DNA of 64,000 nucleotides, from the NCBI GenBank assembly GCA_964468205.1, contig CAYXVG010000007.1, positions 62,001 through 126,000 of the forward strand. The letters run 5' to 3'. Source of the stretch: CAWELS01 sp964468205. GTDB lineage: Bacteria; Acidobacteriota; Terriglobia; Bryobacterales; Bryobacteraceae. The position numbers were made by a program, and so were the translations under genes. Below are positions 62,836 through 64,000 of this stretch, in pieces. Position 1 is the stretch's first letter; every line of letters starts with the position of its first letter. The notes beneath the pieces are model-generated. The model saw only the letters and a program-made list of their open reading frames with translations, was not told where the DNA came from and did not search any database.

Positions 62836-63387
62836 GTGTGGAACAGGCGGAAAGAAGATTTGCCCGCCCCAAAACCTGCGGCGACCGTACCAACTTCGAC
62901 CGATCTGGCACGTGAAGGAATACCAATGTCAACCAGCCCAACCAAAATCGCTGAGCCGGGCGGCGGAGCAGCCGCCATTGGAAAATCCGTGGTTGTGAAA
63001 GGACAGATTTACAGCCGCGAAGATCTCTACGTCGACGGTGAAGTGGAGGGAACGATTGAGGTGCAGGAGCACCGCCTGACGGTGGGCCCGAATGGCCGGG
63101 TACGGGCCGCGATTAAGGCCCGCGACGTCATAATCCGCGGCACGGTGCACGGCAATATCGAGTCCCGCGACAGGATCGATATCCGCAAGGAAGCCAAAGT
63201 CGCCGGCGACCTCAAGACTTCCCGAATCATCATCGAGGACGGCGCCTACTTCAAGGGATCGGTGGATATCATCCGGCAGGAAGTAACGCGGACGGCCGCG
63301 GCGGCCCAAGCCGCTCCGCCACCCAGGCCGGAAGCGCCGCAGCAGCAAATGCCGAAACCCGCGGCGCCCGCCAGCGGCGAGAAGTAG
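62836..63387 (+). CDS. Bactofilin
   Basis: Polymer-forming cytoskeletal protein of 183 residues. After a short Pro/Ala-rich N-terminus, the beta-helical bactofilin core (about 48-145) starts with GKSVVVKGQIYSREDLYVDGEVEG and ends near GSVDI; a Pro/Ala/Gln-rich tail follows. Bactofilins form membrane-linked filaments involved in shape and polar organisation. The start is GTG 62836 (VWNRRKED), with GAGGAGGT six bases upstream; an ATG at 62926 lies closer to the core but the first has the clear site. Confidence 0.92.
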   Translation: MWNRRKEDLPAPKPAATVPTSTDLAREGIPMSTSPTKIAEPGGGAAAIGKSVVVKGQIYSREDLYVDGEVEGTIEVQEHRLTVGPNGRVRAAIKARDVIIRGTVHGNIESRDRIDIRKEAKVAGDLKTSRIIIEDGAYFKGSVDIIRQEVTRTAAAAQAAPPPRPEAPQQQMPKPAAPASGEK

Positions 63388-63502
63388 GATTTGCCTGGAA
63401 AGCCCTCTGTCCGGCAAGCGGGTTTTCTGGTGCTGCGGCGGCACGTGAAGAGATTGGGGCCCATCCCGCCGCAGTGGGGCGATTTTGGAAGGCAGGTGCA
63501 GA

Positions 63503-64000
63503 GTGATCGGAGATCGGCTACGCGCTCTATTCTCGAAATCCCGACTCCGGGCCGGCGCCGACCGGCCCGGAGTTGCGAAGCCTTCGCCGCCACCACTCGA
63601 CAAGAATACGCCCCGGGAACACGTGAAGAAGAGCCACGGCCTCCTGCAGTTCGTCGAGTCCATTCAAGACCAGTCCGGGCTGGCGATTCTCGACCTTGGC
63701 GGAATTTCACAGGCGAACGTTAGCTTTGTCACCGACCTCGGGCATCGCCTTCACGCCGTGGATTTCTTGCGGATACTCGATTCGGTAACCTCACCAGACG
63801 ATGCGCTCGGCGGGCCAGCCCAACGCGACCGCATGGAGGCCTTTCTCGATCAAACACTCGGCTATGAAGCTGACTCCCTGGACGGCGTGCTGGTCTGGGA
63901 CGCACTCCAGTTCCTTTCGCGGCCGCTGCTGCTTCAGACCATGGAGCGGCTGGCTGAAGTCCTGCGGCCGGGCGCCTACATGCTGGCCCTTTTTCACGCC
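63503..64000 (+). CDS. Methyltransferase-like protein, 5' part (runs off the window)
   Basis: The frame is open from GTG 63503 to the last base (166 codons). After a basic, Pro-rich start, residues 55-165 show a Rossmann-type SAM-binding pattern: ILDLGG near 58-63 (motif I), an acidic residue after the second strand (HAVDFL), and the later DGVLVWDALQFL (motif IV) with a VLRPGAYMLALF strand. It follows the bactofilin by 115 bases. The start is uncertain: a TTG at 63485 is also in frame. The 3' end is outside the window. Confidence 0.7.
   Translation, partial: MIGDRLRALFSKSRLRAGADRPGVAKPSPPPLDKNTPREHVKKSHGLLQFVESIQDQSGLAILDLGGISQANVSFVTDLGHRLHAVDFLRILDSVTSPDDALGGPAQRDRMEAFLDQTLGYEADSLDGVLVWDALQFLSRPLLLQTMERLAEVLRPGAYMLALFHA

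Noticed and set aside
62929..63663. 244-codon ORF opposite the bactofilin
   Set aside because: It is Arg/Gly/Pro-rich, matches nothing, and spans the antisense of the bactofilin and the next gene.
1..64000. tRNA, rRNA, CRISPR arrays, insertion sequences
   Set aside because: I looked for T-loop motifs, regularly spaced repeats and transposase motifs and found none that hold up. A dedicated search could still find a short or divergent case.

Overview
The window is GC-rich, gene-dense bacterial chromosome. The gene content points to an acidobacterium, most likely of the Solibacter/Bryobacter type. The clues are Tat-tagged Gfo/Idh/MocA oxidoreductases, DUF1080 proteins, FG-GAP/ASPIC (CRTAC1-like) secreted proteins, a multiheme cytochrome with TPRs, an OPT transporter, S9 and M28 peptidases and a bactofilin. 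The taxonomic call is inference from family content, not from a marker-gene search. No tRNA, rRNA, CRISPR array or intact insertion sequence was seen.

Region 1 (1-15181) is a division and cell wall (dcw) cluster: end of rsmH, ftsL-like, ftsI, murE, murF, a possible 39-codon ORF, mraY, murD, ftsW, murG, murC, ftsQ, ftsA, ftsZ, closed by a clear intrinsic terminator. Most genes overlap or abut. murB and ddl are not in the cluster. A likely internal promoter sits before murC, and a strong hairpin touches the ftsZ ribosome binding site.

Region 2 (15259-17574) holds a queuosine-precursor transporter and then the most striking element of the window. This is a complete ribosome-mediated transcription attenuator upstream of a type I-beta DAHP synthase. 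It has a 16-residue leader peptide with four Tyr, three Phe and one Trp, followed by mutually exclusive 1:2, 2:3 and 3:4 (terminator) stems. The enzyme also carries the N-terminal ferredoxin-like domain known for Tyr/Phe feedback, so entry into the aromatic pathway seems controlled at two levels.

Region 3 (17587-35482) is mixed: a TctABC tricarboxylate-type uptake system, a collapsed alkyl sulfatase remnant without its metal site, rlmN, DUF3467, fasciclin, a CBS-bearing site-2 protease, a membrane/peroxiredoxin-like fusion, an ALDH7-type dehydrogenase, a GNAT acetyltransferase, a glutamyl-endopeptidase-like S9 peptidase, a GT9-like glycosyltransferase overlapping mtnP, and a Tat-exported oxidoreductase.

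Region 4 (35627-53273) carries a CPA1 antiporter with a Rossmann tail, a 1072-residue TPR/FG-GAP protein paired with a five-heme cytochrome, a one-domain asparaginase, a STAS protein, further secreted proteins, an esterase, a second Gfo/Idh/MocA protein and an OPT transporter. Region 5 (53270-64000) is more housekeeping: cyclophilin, M28 peptidase, the yacL-ispD-ispF set, an RRM protein, a serine-biosynthesis pair (class V aminotransferase and serA), a yqeY homologue, a DUF1080 protein, a bactofilin and the start of a methyltransferase-like gene that runs off the end.
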